This document shows, in pieces, positions 1 through 12,800 of a DNA stretch of 64,000 bases. The notes under the pieces are model-generated. The model made no database searches and was not told the DNA's origin. It worked only from the letters and a program-made list of their open reading frames with translations. A program made the position numbers and the translations under genes. The first letter of the stretch is position 1. Each line of letters starts with the position of its first letter. This stretch comes from Acanthosoma haemorrhoidale. Taxonomy: Eukaryota > Arthropoda > Insecta > Hemiptera > Acanthosomatidae. The stretch is from contig OV884014.1 in NCBI GenBank assembly GCA_930367205.1, forward strand, positions 118,923,768 through 118,987,767. The letters run 5' to 3'.

Positions 1-644
1 ATGTCGATTATAATAGTGTACCGCATCATTGGCACTCATTATATCACGTGATACTATCGTATGATTGAAGTCACGAGTGAATATAACATCAAATAATGCT
101 AAATATGATTGTATAGTGTAGCATTGACACTCATTGTATCACGAGATACGATCGTATGATTGAAGTCACGAGTGAATATAACATCAAATGATGTTGAATA
201 TGATTGTATAATGTATCATTAGCACTCATTGTTTCACGTGATACGATCGTATGATTAAAGTTACAGGTGAATATAACATCAAATCATGTCGATTATGATA
301 GTGTACCGCATCATTGGCACTCATTATATCACGTGATACTATCGTATGATTGAAGTCACGAGTGAATATAACATCAAATGATGCTAAATATGATTGTATA
401 GTGTATCATTAGCACTCATTGTTTCACGTGATATGATCGTATGATTAAAGTTACGAGTAAATATAACATCAAATGATGTTGAATATGATTGTATAATGTA
501 TCATTAGCACTCATTGTTTCACGTGATACGATCGTATGATTAAAGTTACAGGTGAATATAACATCAAATGATGTCGATTATGATAGTGTACCGCATCATT
601 GGCACTAATTGTATCACGTGATACGATCGTATGATCAAAGCTAC
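1..644. repeat. Satellite A block (A0), cut by window start
   Basis: Tandem array of 95-bp satellite A monomers, about 6.8 copies. Each carries the double palindrome ATCACGTGAT/ATACGATCGTAT or a subfamily variant (cacgagat, gatactatcg). The block matches the end of the next A block at a shift of 7966 bp: the variant monomer 'caaataatgc' starts at 90 and again at 8056. This block is therefore the tail of an earlier copy of the same higher-order unit. No gene is present. Confidence 0.93.
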
Positions 645-1555
645 GAGTTAACATAATAGGGCAGGAATTATTGTACCAGCTATGAAATACGCATTTTTGT
701 AAAATTCTACTTTTTGACGATATTTTTCTTGTTTTGGTATGAGGAAATCATAATTGTTCAGGAGCTAACGTACCAGCTATAAAATACTCTTATATGTAAA
801 AATTTAACTTTTCGACGATATTTTCCTTGTTTTGGTATCAGGAGAACATAATGGGGCAGGAGCTAACGTACTAGCTATGAAATACGCATTTTCGAAAAAT
901 TCGACTTTTTGACGATATTTTCTTTGATTTCGTATCAGGAGAACATAAAAGAGCAGGAGCTAACGTTCCAGCTATAAAATACCCATTTTTTAAAAATTCA
1001 ACTTTTTGACGATATTTTCCTTGTTTTCGTATCAGGAGAACATAATAGGGTTAGAGCTAACGTACCAGCTATGAAATACGCAATTTTTGTAAAAATTTGA
1101 GTTTTCGACGATATTTTCCTTGTTTTGGTATCAGGAGAACATAATGGGGCAGGAGCTAACGTACTAGCTATGAAATACGCATTTTCGAAAAATTCGACTT
1201 TTTGACGATATTTTCTTTGATTTCGTATCAGGAGAACATAAAAGAGCAGGAGCTAACGTTCCAGCTATGAAATACCCATTTTTTAAAAATTCGACTTTTT
1301 GACGATATTTTCCTTGTTTCGGTATCAGGAGAACATAATGGGACAGGAACTAACGTACTAGCTCTAAATACGCATTTTAGTAAAAATTCGACTTTTTGAC
1401 GACATTTTTCTTGTTTTGGTATCAGGAGAACATAATGGGGCAGGTGCTAACGTACAAGCTATGAAATACGCATTTTTGTAAAAATTCAACTTTTTAAAAA
1501 TGTTTTCTTTGTTTTGGTATCAGGAGTACATAAAGAAGCAAGAGCTAACGTACAA
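645..1555. repeat. Satellite B block (B1)
   Basis: About nine satellite B monomers with a period of 97-98 bp. It begins with two diagnostic edge monomers: gagttaacataatagggcag, then a monomer containing gtatgaggaaatcataattg. It ends with the edge sequence 'gagctaacgtacaa' abutting a palindromic A core. The same edges bound all twelve B blocks. This is the shortest of the four B blocks left of the LTR element; it differs from B2 by about three monomers. No coding potential is seen. Confidence 0.93.
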
Positions 1556-1575
1556 GATCATACGATCGTATGATC
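1556..1575. repeat. 20-bp perfect palindrome at the B-to-A junction
   Basis: GATCATACGATCGTATGATC is its own reverse complement and marks the right edge of the B block. The same junction occurs at 9806, 18828, 25381, 42864, 52430, 54975, 57900 and 63429. It occurs with one base change (CATACAATCG) at 36120, 38118 and 40875. Ordinary A monomers have the shorter 12-bp palindrome ATACGATCGTAT here. Confidence 0.9.
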
Positions 1576-4500
1576 AAAGTTACGAGTGAATATGACATCA
1601 AAGGATGTCAAATATGATAGTGTGCCGTATCATTTGCACTTATTGTATCACGTGATACAATCGTATGATTGAAGTTACAGTGAATATACTATAAAATGAT
1701 GTCGATTATGATAGTGTACCGCATCATTGGCACTCATTATATCACGTGATACTATCGTATGATTGAAGTCACGAGTGAATATAACATCAAATGATGCTAA
1801 ATATGATTGTATAGTGTATCATTAGCACTCATTGTTTCACGTGATACGATCGTATGATTAAAGTTACGAGTAAATATAACATCAAATGATGTCGAATATG
1901 ACAATGTACCGTATCATTAGCACTCATATTATCACGTGATACGATCGTATAATGAAAGTTACGAGTGAATATAACATCAAATGATGTTGAATATGATTGT
2001 ATAATGTATCATTAGCACTCATTGTTTCACGTGATACGATCGTATGATTAAAGTTACGAGTAAATCTATCATCAAATGATGTCGAATATGATAGTGTACC
2101 TTATCATTGGCACTCATTATATCACGTGATACGATCGTATAATGAAAGTTACGAGTAAATATACTATTAAATAATGTCGATTATGATAGTGTACCGCATC
2201 ATTGGCACTCATTATATCACGTGATACGATCGTATGATTGAAGTCACGAGTGAATATAACATCAAATGATGTCAATTATGATAGTGTTCCGTATCATAAG
2301 CACTCATTGTATCACGTGATACGATCGTATGATGAAAGTTACAAGTAAATATACTATTAAATGATGTCGATTATAACAGTGTACCGTACCATTGGCACTC
2401 ATAGTATCACGTGTTACGATCGTATGATTGAAGTCACGAATGAATATAACCTCAAATGATGTCGATTATGATAGTGTACCTCATCATTAGCACACATTGT
2501 ATCACGTGGTACGATCGTATGATTAAAGTTACGAGTGAAGATAACATTAAATGATGTCGATTATAATAGTGTACCGTACCATTGGCACTCATAGTATCAC
2601 GTGATACGATCGTATGATTGAAGTCAAGAGTGAATATAATATCAAATGATGTCAATTATGATAGTGTTCCGTATCATAAGCACTCATTGTATCACGTGAT
2701 ACGATCGTATGATGAAAGTTACAAGTAAATATACTATTAAATGATGTCGATTATGACAGTGTACCGTACCATTGGCACCCATAGTATCACGTGATACGAT
2801 CGTATGATTGAAGTCACGAGTGAATATAATATCAAATGATGTCAATTATGATAGTGTACCGCATCATTGGCACTCATTATATCACTTGATACGATCGTAT
2901 GATTGAAGTCACGAGTGAATATATCATCAAATGATGTTGAATATGATTGTATAATGTGTCATTGGCACACATTGTATCACGTGATACGATCGTATGATTA
3001 AAGTTACGAGTGAATACAACATCAAATGATGTCGATTATAATAGTGTACCGCATCATTGGCACTCATTGTATCACGAGAAACGATCGTATGATTGAAGTC
3101 ACGAGTGAGTATAACATCAAATGATGTTGAATATGATTGTATAATGTATCATTAGCACTCATTGTTTCACGTGATACGATCGTATGATTAAAGTTACAGG
3201 TGAATATAACATCAAATGATGTCGATTATGATAGTGTACCGCATCATTGGCACTCATTATATCACGTGATACTATCGTATGATTGAAGTCACGAGTGAAT
3301 ATACCATCAAATGATGCTAAATATGATTGTATAGTGTATCATTAGCACTCATTGTTTCACGTGATACTATCGTATGATTGAAGTCACGAGTGAATATAAC
3401 ATCAAATGATGCTAAATATGATTGTATAGTGTATCATTAGCACTCATTGTTTCACGTGATACGATCGTATGATTAAAGTTACGAGTAAATATAACATCAA
3501 ATGATGTTGAATATGATTGTATAATGTATCATTAGCACTCATTGTTTCACGTGATACGATCGTATGATTAAAGTTACAGGTGAATATAACATCAAATGAT
3601 GTCGATTATGATAGTGTACCGCATCATTAACACTCATTATATCACGTGATACTATCGTATGATTGAAGTCACTAGTGAATATAACATCAAATGATGCTAA
3701 ATATGACTGTATAGTGTATCATTAGCACTCATTGTTTCACGTGATACGATCGTATGATTAAAGTTACGAGTAAATATAACATCAAATGATGACGAATATG
3801 ATAATGTACCGTATCATGAGCACTCATTGTGTCACGTGATACGATCGTATGATGAAAGTTACGAGTGAATATAACATCAAATGATGTCGATTATGATAGT
3901 GTACCGCATTATTGGCACTTATTATATCACGTGATACGATCGTATAATGAAAGTCACGAGTGAATATACTATAAAATGATGTCGATTATGATAGTGTACC
4001 ACATCATTGGCACTCATTATATCACGTGATACGATCGTATGATTGAAGTCACGAGTGAATATAATATCAAATGTATCAATTATGATAGTGTTGCGTATCA
4101 TAAGCACTCATTGTATCACGTGATACGATCGTATGATGAAAGTTACGAGTGAATATAACATCAAATGATGTCGAATAGGATTGTATAATGTATCATTAGC
4201 ACTTATTTTTCACGTGATACAATCGTATGATTAAAGTTACGATTGGAGATACTAATAAATGATGTTGAATATAATAGTGCACCATATCATTAGCACATAT
4301 TGTATCATGTGATGCGATCGTATGATTAAAGTTACAAGTGAATATAACATCAAATGATGTCGATTATAATAGTGTACCGCATCATTGGCACTCATTATAT
4401 CACGTGATGCTATCGTATGATTGAAGTCACGAGTGAATATAACATCAAATAATGCTAAATATGATTGTATAGTGTAGCATTGACACTCATTGTATCACGA

Positions 4501-7500
4501 GATACGATCGTATGATTGAAGTCACGAGTGAATATACTATAAAATGATGTCGATTATGATAGTGTACCGCATCATTGGCACTCATTATATCACGTGATAC
4601 TATCGTATGATTGAAGTCACGAGTGAATATAACATCAAATGATGCTAAATATGATTGTATAGTGTATCATTAGCACTCATTGTTTCACGTGATACGATCG
4701 TATGATTAAAGTTACGAGTAAATATAACATCAAATGATGTTGAATATGATTGTATAATGTATCGTTAGCACTCATTGTTTCACGTGATACGATCGTATGA
4801 TTAAAGTTACGAGTAAATATAACATCAAATGATGCCGATTATGATAGTGTACCTTATCATTGGCACTCATTATATCACGTGATACGATCGTATAATGAAA
4901 GTTACGAGTAAATATACTATTAAATAATGTCGATTATGATAGTGTACCGCATTATTGGCACTCATTATATCACGTGATACGATCGTATGATTGAAGTCAC
5001 GAGTGAATATAACATCAAATGATGTTAATTATGATAGTGTTCCGTATCATAAGCACTCATTGTATCACGTGATACGATCGTATGATGAAAGTTACAAGTA
5101 AATATACTATTAAATGATGTCGATTATGACAGTGTACCGTACCATTGGCACTCATAGTATCACGTGATACGATCGTATGATTGAAGTCACGAATGAATAT
5201 AACATCAAATGATGTCGATTATGATAGTGTACCACATCATTAGCACACATTGTATCACGTGGTACGATCATATGATTAAAGTTACGAGTGAAGATAACAT
5301 CAAATGATGTCGATTATAATAGTGTACCTTACCATTGGCACTCATAGTATCACGTGATACGATCGTATGATTGAAGTCAAGAGTGAATATAATATCAAAT
5401 GATGTCAATTATGATAGTGTTCCGTATCATAAGCACTCATTGTATCACGTGATACGATCGTATGATGAAAGTAACAAGTAAATATACTATTAAATGATGT
5501 CGATTATGACAGTGTACCGTACCATTGGCACTTATAGTATCACGTGATACGATCGTATGATTGAAGTCACGAGTGAATATAATATCAAATGATGTCAATT
5601 ATGATAGTGTACCGCATCATTGGCACTCATTATATCACTTGATACGATCGTATGATTGAAGTCACGAGTGAATATATTATCAAATGATGTTGAATATGAT
5701 TGTATAATGTGTCATTGGCACAGATTGTATCACGTGATACGATCGTATGATTAAAGTTACGAGTGAATGCAACATCAAATGATGTCGATTATGATAGTGT
5801 ACCGCATCATTGGCACTCATTATATCACGTGATACGATCGTATGATGAAAGTTACAAGTAAATATACTATTAAATGATGTCGATTATGACAGTGTACCGT
5901 ACCATTGGCACTCATAGTATCACGTGATACGATCGTATGATTGAAGTCACGAATGAATATAACATCAAATGATGTCGATTATGATAGTGTACCGCATCAT
6001 TGGCACTCATTATATCACGTGATACTATCGTATGATTGAAGTCACGAGTGAATATAACATCAAATGATGCTAAATATGATTGTATAGTGTATCATTAGCA
6101 CTCATTGTTTCACGTGATACGATCGTATGATTAAAGTTACGATTGGAGATACTAATAAATGATGTTGAATATAATAGTGCACCATATCATTAGCACTTAT
6201 TGTATCATGTGATGCGATCGTATGATTGAAGTCACGAGTGAATATAATATCAAATGATGTCAATTATGATAGTGTTGCGTATCATAAGCACTCATTGTAT
6301 CACGTGATACGATCGTATGATTAAAGTTACGATTGGAGATACTAATAAATGATGTTGAATATAATAGTGCACCATATCATTAGCACTTATTGTATCATGT
6401 GATGCGATCATATGATTAAAGTTACAAGTGAATATAACATCAAATGATGTCGATTATAATAGTGTACCGCATCATTGGCACTCATTATATCACGTGATAC
6501 TATCGTATGATTGAAGTCACGAGTGAATATAACATCAAATGATGTTGAATATGATTGTATAATGTATCATTAGCACTCATTGTTTCACGTGATACGATCG
6601 TATGATTAAAGTTACAGGTGAATATAACATCAAATAATGCTAAATATGATTGTATAGTGTAGCATTGACACTCATTGTATCACGAGATACGATCGTATGA
6701 TTGAAGTCACGAGTGAATATAACATCAAATGATGTTGAATATGATTGTATAATGTATCATTAGCACTCATTGTTTCACGTGATACGATCGTATGATTAAC
6801 GTTACAGGTGAATATAACATCAAATCATGTCGATTATGATAGTGTACCGCATCATTGGCACTCATTATATCACGTGATACTATCGTATGATTGAAGTCAC
6901 GAGTGAATATAACATCAAATGATGCTAAATATGATTGTATAGTGTATCATTAGCGCTCATTGTTTCACGTGATACGATCGTATGATTAAAGTTACGAGTA
7001 AATATAACATCAAATGATGTTGAATATGATTGTATAATGTATCATTAGCACTCATTGTTTCACGTGATACGATCGTATGATTAAAGTTACAGGTGAATAT
7101 AACATCAAATGATGTCGATTATGATAGTGTACCGCATCATTGGCACTCATTATATCACGTGATACTATCGTATAATGAAAGTTACGAGTGAATATAACAT
7201 CAAATGATGTCGAATAGGATTGTATAATGTATCATTAGCACTCATTGTTTCACGTGATACGATCGTATGATTAAAGTTACGATTGGAGATACTAATAAAT
7301 GATGTTGAATATAATAGTGCACCATATCATTAGCACTTATTGTATCATGTGATGCGATCGTATGATTGAAGTCACGAGTGAATATAGTATCAAATGATGT
7401 CAATTATGATAGTGTTGCGTATCATAAGCACTCATTGTATCACGTGATACGATCGTATGATTAAAGTTACGATTGGAGATACTAATAAATGATGTTGAAT

Positions 7501-8610
7501 ATAATAGTGCACCATATCATTAGCACTTATTGTATCATGTGATGCGATCATATGATTAAAGTTACAAGTGAATATAACATCAAATGATGTCGATTATAAT
7601 AGTGTACCGCATCATTGGCACTCATTATATCACGTGATACTATCGTATGATTGAAGTCACGAGTGAATATAACATCAAATGATGCTAAATATGATTGTAT
7701 TGTGTATCATTAGCACTCATTGTTTCACGTGATACGATCGTATGATTAAAGTTACGAGTAAATATAACATCAAATGATGTTGAATATGATTGTATAATGT
7801 ATCATTAGCACTCATTGTTTCACGTGATACGATCGTATGATTAAAGTTACAGGTGAATATAACATCAAATGATGTCGATTATGATAGTGTACCGCATCAT
7901 TGGCACTCATTATATCACGTGATACTATCGTATGATTGAAGTCACGAGTGAATATAACATCAAATGATGTTGAATATGATTGTATAATGTATCATTAGCA
8001 CTCATTGTTTCACGTGATACGATCGTATGATTAAAGTTACAGGTGAATATAACATCAAATAATGCTAAATATGATTGTATAGTGTAGCATTGACACTCAT
8101 TGTATCACGAGATACGATCGTATGATTGAAGTCACGAGTGAATATAACATCAAATGATGTTGAATATGATTGTATAATGTATCATTAGCACTCATTGTTT
8201 CACGTGATACGATCGTATGATTAAAGTTACAGGTGAATATAACATCAAATCATGTCGATTATGATAGTGTACCGCATCATTGGCACTCATTATATCACGT
8301 GATACTATCGTATGATTGAAGTCACGAGTGAATATAACATCAAATGATGCTAAATATGATTGTATAGTGTATCATTAGCACTCATTGTTTCACGTGATAC
8401 GATCGTATGATTAAAGTTACGAGTAAATATAACATCAAATGATGTTGAATATGATTGTATAATGTATCATTAGCACTCATTGTTTCACGTGATACGATCG
8501 TATGATTAAAGTTACAGGTGAATATAACATCAAATGATGTCGATTATGATAGTGTACCGCATCATTGGCACTAATTGTATCACGTGATACGATCGTATGA
8601 TCAAAGCTAC
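1556..8610. repeat. Satellite A block (A1), about 74 monomers
   Basis: Long 95-bp satellite A array. Several monomer subfamilies recur in fixed order: cacgtgatactatcg, cacgagatacg, 'ttacgattggagatactaat' and 'catgtgatgcgatcg' types. This indicates an internal higher-order structure. The monomer with 'caaataatgc' recurs at 6631 and 8056, a shift of exactly 15 monomers (1425 bp), so the right part contains a large local duplication. A minus-strand open frame at 2452-2655 and another at 3922-4107 are read-through of two monomers, not genes. Confidence 0.93.
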
Positions 8611-9805
8611 GAGTTAACATAATAGGGCAGGAATTATTGTACCAGCTATGAAATACGCATTTTTGTAATATTCTACTTTTTGACGATATTTTTCTTGTTT
8701 TGGTATGAGGAAATCATAATTGTTCAGGAGCTAACGTACCAGCTATAAAATACTCTTATATGTAAAAATTTAACTTTTCGACGATATTTTCCTTGTTTTG
8801 GTATCAGGAGAACATAATGGGGCAGGAGCTAACTTACTATCTATGAAATACGCATTTTCGAAAAATTCGACTTTTTGAAGATATTTTCCTTGATTTCGTA
8901 TCAGGAGAACATAAAAGAGCAGGAGCTAACGTTCCAGCTATGAAATACCCATTTTTTAAAAATTCGACTTTTTGACGATATTTTCGTATCAGGAGAACAT
9001 AATGGGGAAGGAGCTGACGTACCAGCTATGAAATACGCAATTTTTGTAAAAATTTGAGTTTTCGACGATATTTTCCTTGTTTTGGTATCAGGAGAACATA
9101 ATGGGGCAGGAGCTAACGTACTAGCTATGAAATACGCATTTTCGAAAAATTCGACTTTTTGACGATATTTTCCTTGATTTCGTATCAGGAGAACATAAAA
9201 GAGCAGGAGCTAACGTTCCAGCTATAAAATACCCATTTTTTAAAAATTCAACTTTTTGACGATATTTTCCTTGTTTTCGTATCAGGAGAACATAATAGGG
9301 TTAGAGCTAACGTACCAGCTATGAAATACGCAATTTTTGTAAAAATTTGAGTTTTCGACGATATTTTCCTTGTTTTGGTATCAGGAGAACATAATGGGGC
9401 AGGAGCTAACGTACTAGCTATGAAATACGCATTTTCGAAAAATTCGACTTTTTGACGATATTTTCTTTGATTTCGTATCAGGAGAACATAAAAGAGCAGG
9501 AGCTAACGTTCCAGCTATGAAATACCCATTTTTTAAAAATTCGACTTTTTGACGATATTTTCCTTGTTTCGGTATCAGGAGAACATAATGGGACAGGAAC
9601 TAACGTACTAGCTCTAAATACGCATTTTAGTAAAAATTGGACTTTTTGACGACATTTTTCTTGTTTTGGTATCAGGAGAACATAATGGGGCAGGTGCTAA
9701 CGTACAAGCTATGAAATACGCATTTTTGTAAAAATTCAACTTTTTTAAAATGTTTTCTTTGTTTTGGTATCAGGAGTACATAAAGGGGCAAGAGCTAACG
9801 TACAA
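8611..9805. repeat. Satellite B block (B2)
   Basis: About twelve B monomers with the standard left and right edge monomers. One monomer near 8970-9000 has lost the 'ccttgttt' stretch, so that 'gacgatattttcgtatcagg' is contiguous. The same shortened monomer is found in B3 (about 17420) and B4 (about 23875), which ties these blocks to one ancestral cassette. Confidence 0.93.
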
Positions 9806-12800
9806 GATCATACGATCGTATGATCAAAGTTACGAGTGAATATGACATCAAATGATGTCAAATATGATAGTGTGCCGTATCATTTGCACTTATTGTATCA
9901 CGTGATACAATCGTATGATTGAAGTTACAGTGAATATACTATAAAATGATGTCGATTATGATAGTGTACCGCATCATTGGCACTCATTATATCACGTGAT
10001 ACTATCGTATGATTGAAGTCACGAGTGAATATAACATCAAATGATGCTAAATATGATTGTATAGTGTATCATTAGCACTCATTGTTTCACGTGATACGAT
10101 CGTATGATTAAAGTTACGAGTAAATCTATCATCAAATGATGTCGAATATGATAGTGTACCTTATCATTGGCACTCATTATATCACGTGATACGATCGTAT
10201 AATGAAAGTTACGAGTAAATATACTATTAAATAATGTCGATTATGATAGTGTACCGCATCATTGGCACTCATTATATCACGTGATACGATCGTATGATTG
10301 AAGTCACGAGTGAATATAACATCAAATGATGTCAATTATGATAGTGTTCCGTATCATAAGCACTCATTGTATCACGTGATACGATCGTATGATGAAAGTT
10401 ACAAGTAAATATACTATTAAATGATGTCGATTATAACAGTGTACCGTACCATTGGCACTCATAGTATCACGTGTTACGATCGTATGATTGAAGTCACGAA
10501 TGAATATAACCTCAAATGATGTCGATTATGATAGTGTACCGCATCATTAGCACACATTGTATCACGTGGTACGATCGTATGTTTAAAGTTACGAGTGAAG
10601 ATAACATCAAATGATGTCGATTATAATAGTGTACCGTACCATTGGCACTCATAGTATCACGTGATACGATCGTATGATTGAAGTCAAGAGTGAATATAAT
10701 ACCAAATGATGTCAATTATGATAGTGTTCCGTATCATAAGCACTCATTGTATCACGTGATACGATCGTATGATGAAAGTTACAAGTAAATATACTATTAA
10801 ATGATGTCGATTATGACAGTGTACCGTACCATTGGCACCCATAGTATCACGTGATACGATCGTATGATTGAAGTCATGAGTAAATATAATATCAAATGAT
10901 GTCAATTATGATAGTGTACCGCATCATTGGCACTCATTATATCACTTGATACGATCGTATGATTGAAGTCACGAGTGAATATATCATCAAATGATGTTGA
11001 ATATGATTGTATAATGTGTCATTGGCACACATTGTATCACGTGATACGATCGTATGATTAAAGTTACGAGTGAATACAACATCAAATGATGTCGATTATA
11101 ATAGTGTACCGCATCATTGGCACTCATTGTATCACGAGATACGATCGTATGATTGAAGTCACGAGTGAGTATAACATCAAATGATGTTGAATATGATTGT
11201 ATAATGTATCATTAGCACTCATTGTTTCACGTGATACGATCGTATGATTAAAGTTACAGGTGAATATAACATCAAATGATGTCGATTATGATAGTGTACC
11301 GCATCATTGGCACTCATTATATCACGTGATACTATCGTATGATTGAAGTCACGACTGAATATACCATCAAATGATGCTAAATATGATTGTATAGTGTATC
11401 ATTAGCACTCATTGTTTCACGTGATACGATCGTATGATTAAAGTTACGAGTAAATATAACATCAAATGATGTTGAATATGATTGTATAATGTATCATTAG
11501 CACTCATTGTTTCACGTGATACGATCGTATGATTAAAGTTACAGGTGAATATAACATCAAATGATGTCGATTATAATAGTGTACCGCATCATTGGCACTC
11601 ATTATATCACGTGATACTATCGTATGATTGAAGTCACTAGTGAATATAACATCAAATGATGCTAAATATGACTGTATAGTGTATCATTAGCACTCATTGT
11701 TTCACGTGATACGATCGTATGATTAAAGTTACGAGTAAATATAACATCAAATGATGTCGAATATGATAATGTACCGTATCATGAGCACTCATTGTATCAC
11801 GTGATACGATCGTATGATGAAAGTTACGAGTGAATATAACATCAAATGATGTCGATTATGATAGTGTACCGCATCATTGGCACTTATTATATCACGTGAT
11901 ACGATCGTATAATGAAAGTCACGAGTGAATATACTATAAAATGATGTCGATTATGATAGTGTACCACATCATTGGCACTCATTATATCACGTGATACGAT
12001 CGTATGATTGAAGTCACGAGTGAATATAATATCAAATGATGTCAATTATGATAGTGTTGCGTATCATAAGCACTCATTGTATCACGTGATACGATCGTAT
12101 GATGAAAGTTACGAGTGAATATAACATCAAATGATGTCGAATAGGATTGTATAATGTATCATTAGCACTTATTTTTCACGTGATACAATCGTATGATTAA
12201 AGTTACGATTGGAGATACTAATAAATGATGTTGAATATAATAGTGCACCATATCATTAGCACATATTGTATCATGTGATGCGATCGTATGATTAAAGTTA
12301 CAAGTGAATATAACATCAAATGATGTCGATTATAATAGTGTACCGCATCATTGGCACTCATTATATCACGTGATGCTATCGTATGATTGAAGTCACGAGT
12401 GAATATAACATCAAATAATGCTAAATATGATTGTATAGTGTAGCATTGACACTCATTGTATCACGAGATACGATCGTATGATTGAAGTCACGAGTGAATA
12501 TACTATAAAATGATGTCGATTATGATAGTGTACCGCATCATTGGCACTCATTATATCACGTGATACTATCGTATGATTGAAGTCACGAGTGAATATAACA
12601 TCAAATGATGCTAAATATGATTGTATAGTGTATCATTAGCACTCATTGTTTCACGTGATACGATCGTATGATTAAAGTTACGAGTAAATATAACATCAAA
12701 TGATGTTGAATATGATTGTATAATGTATCGTTAGCACTCATTGTTTCACGTGATACGATCGTATGATTAAAGTTACGAGTAAATATAACATCAAATGATG

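Noticed and set aside
645..1575. Common ancestry of A and B, suggested by a shared GTATCA start and similar period
   Set aside because: Beyond six bases and scattered short matches I could not align the two by eye. A formal alignment with shuffled controls would be needed.
2452..2655. Short minus-strand open frames of 61-76 codons repeated through the window (2452, 3922, 10512, 13171, 27322, 43095, 52661, 56198, 58744, 59788, 61348, 61727)
   Set aside because: They are chance read-through of two or three A monomers. The 95-bp period is not a multiple of three, so the peptide does not repeat with the monomer, and no promoter or conserved domain accompanies them.
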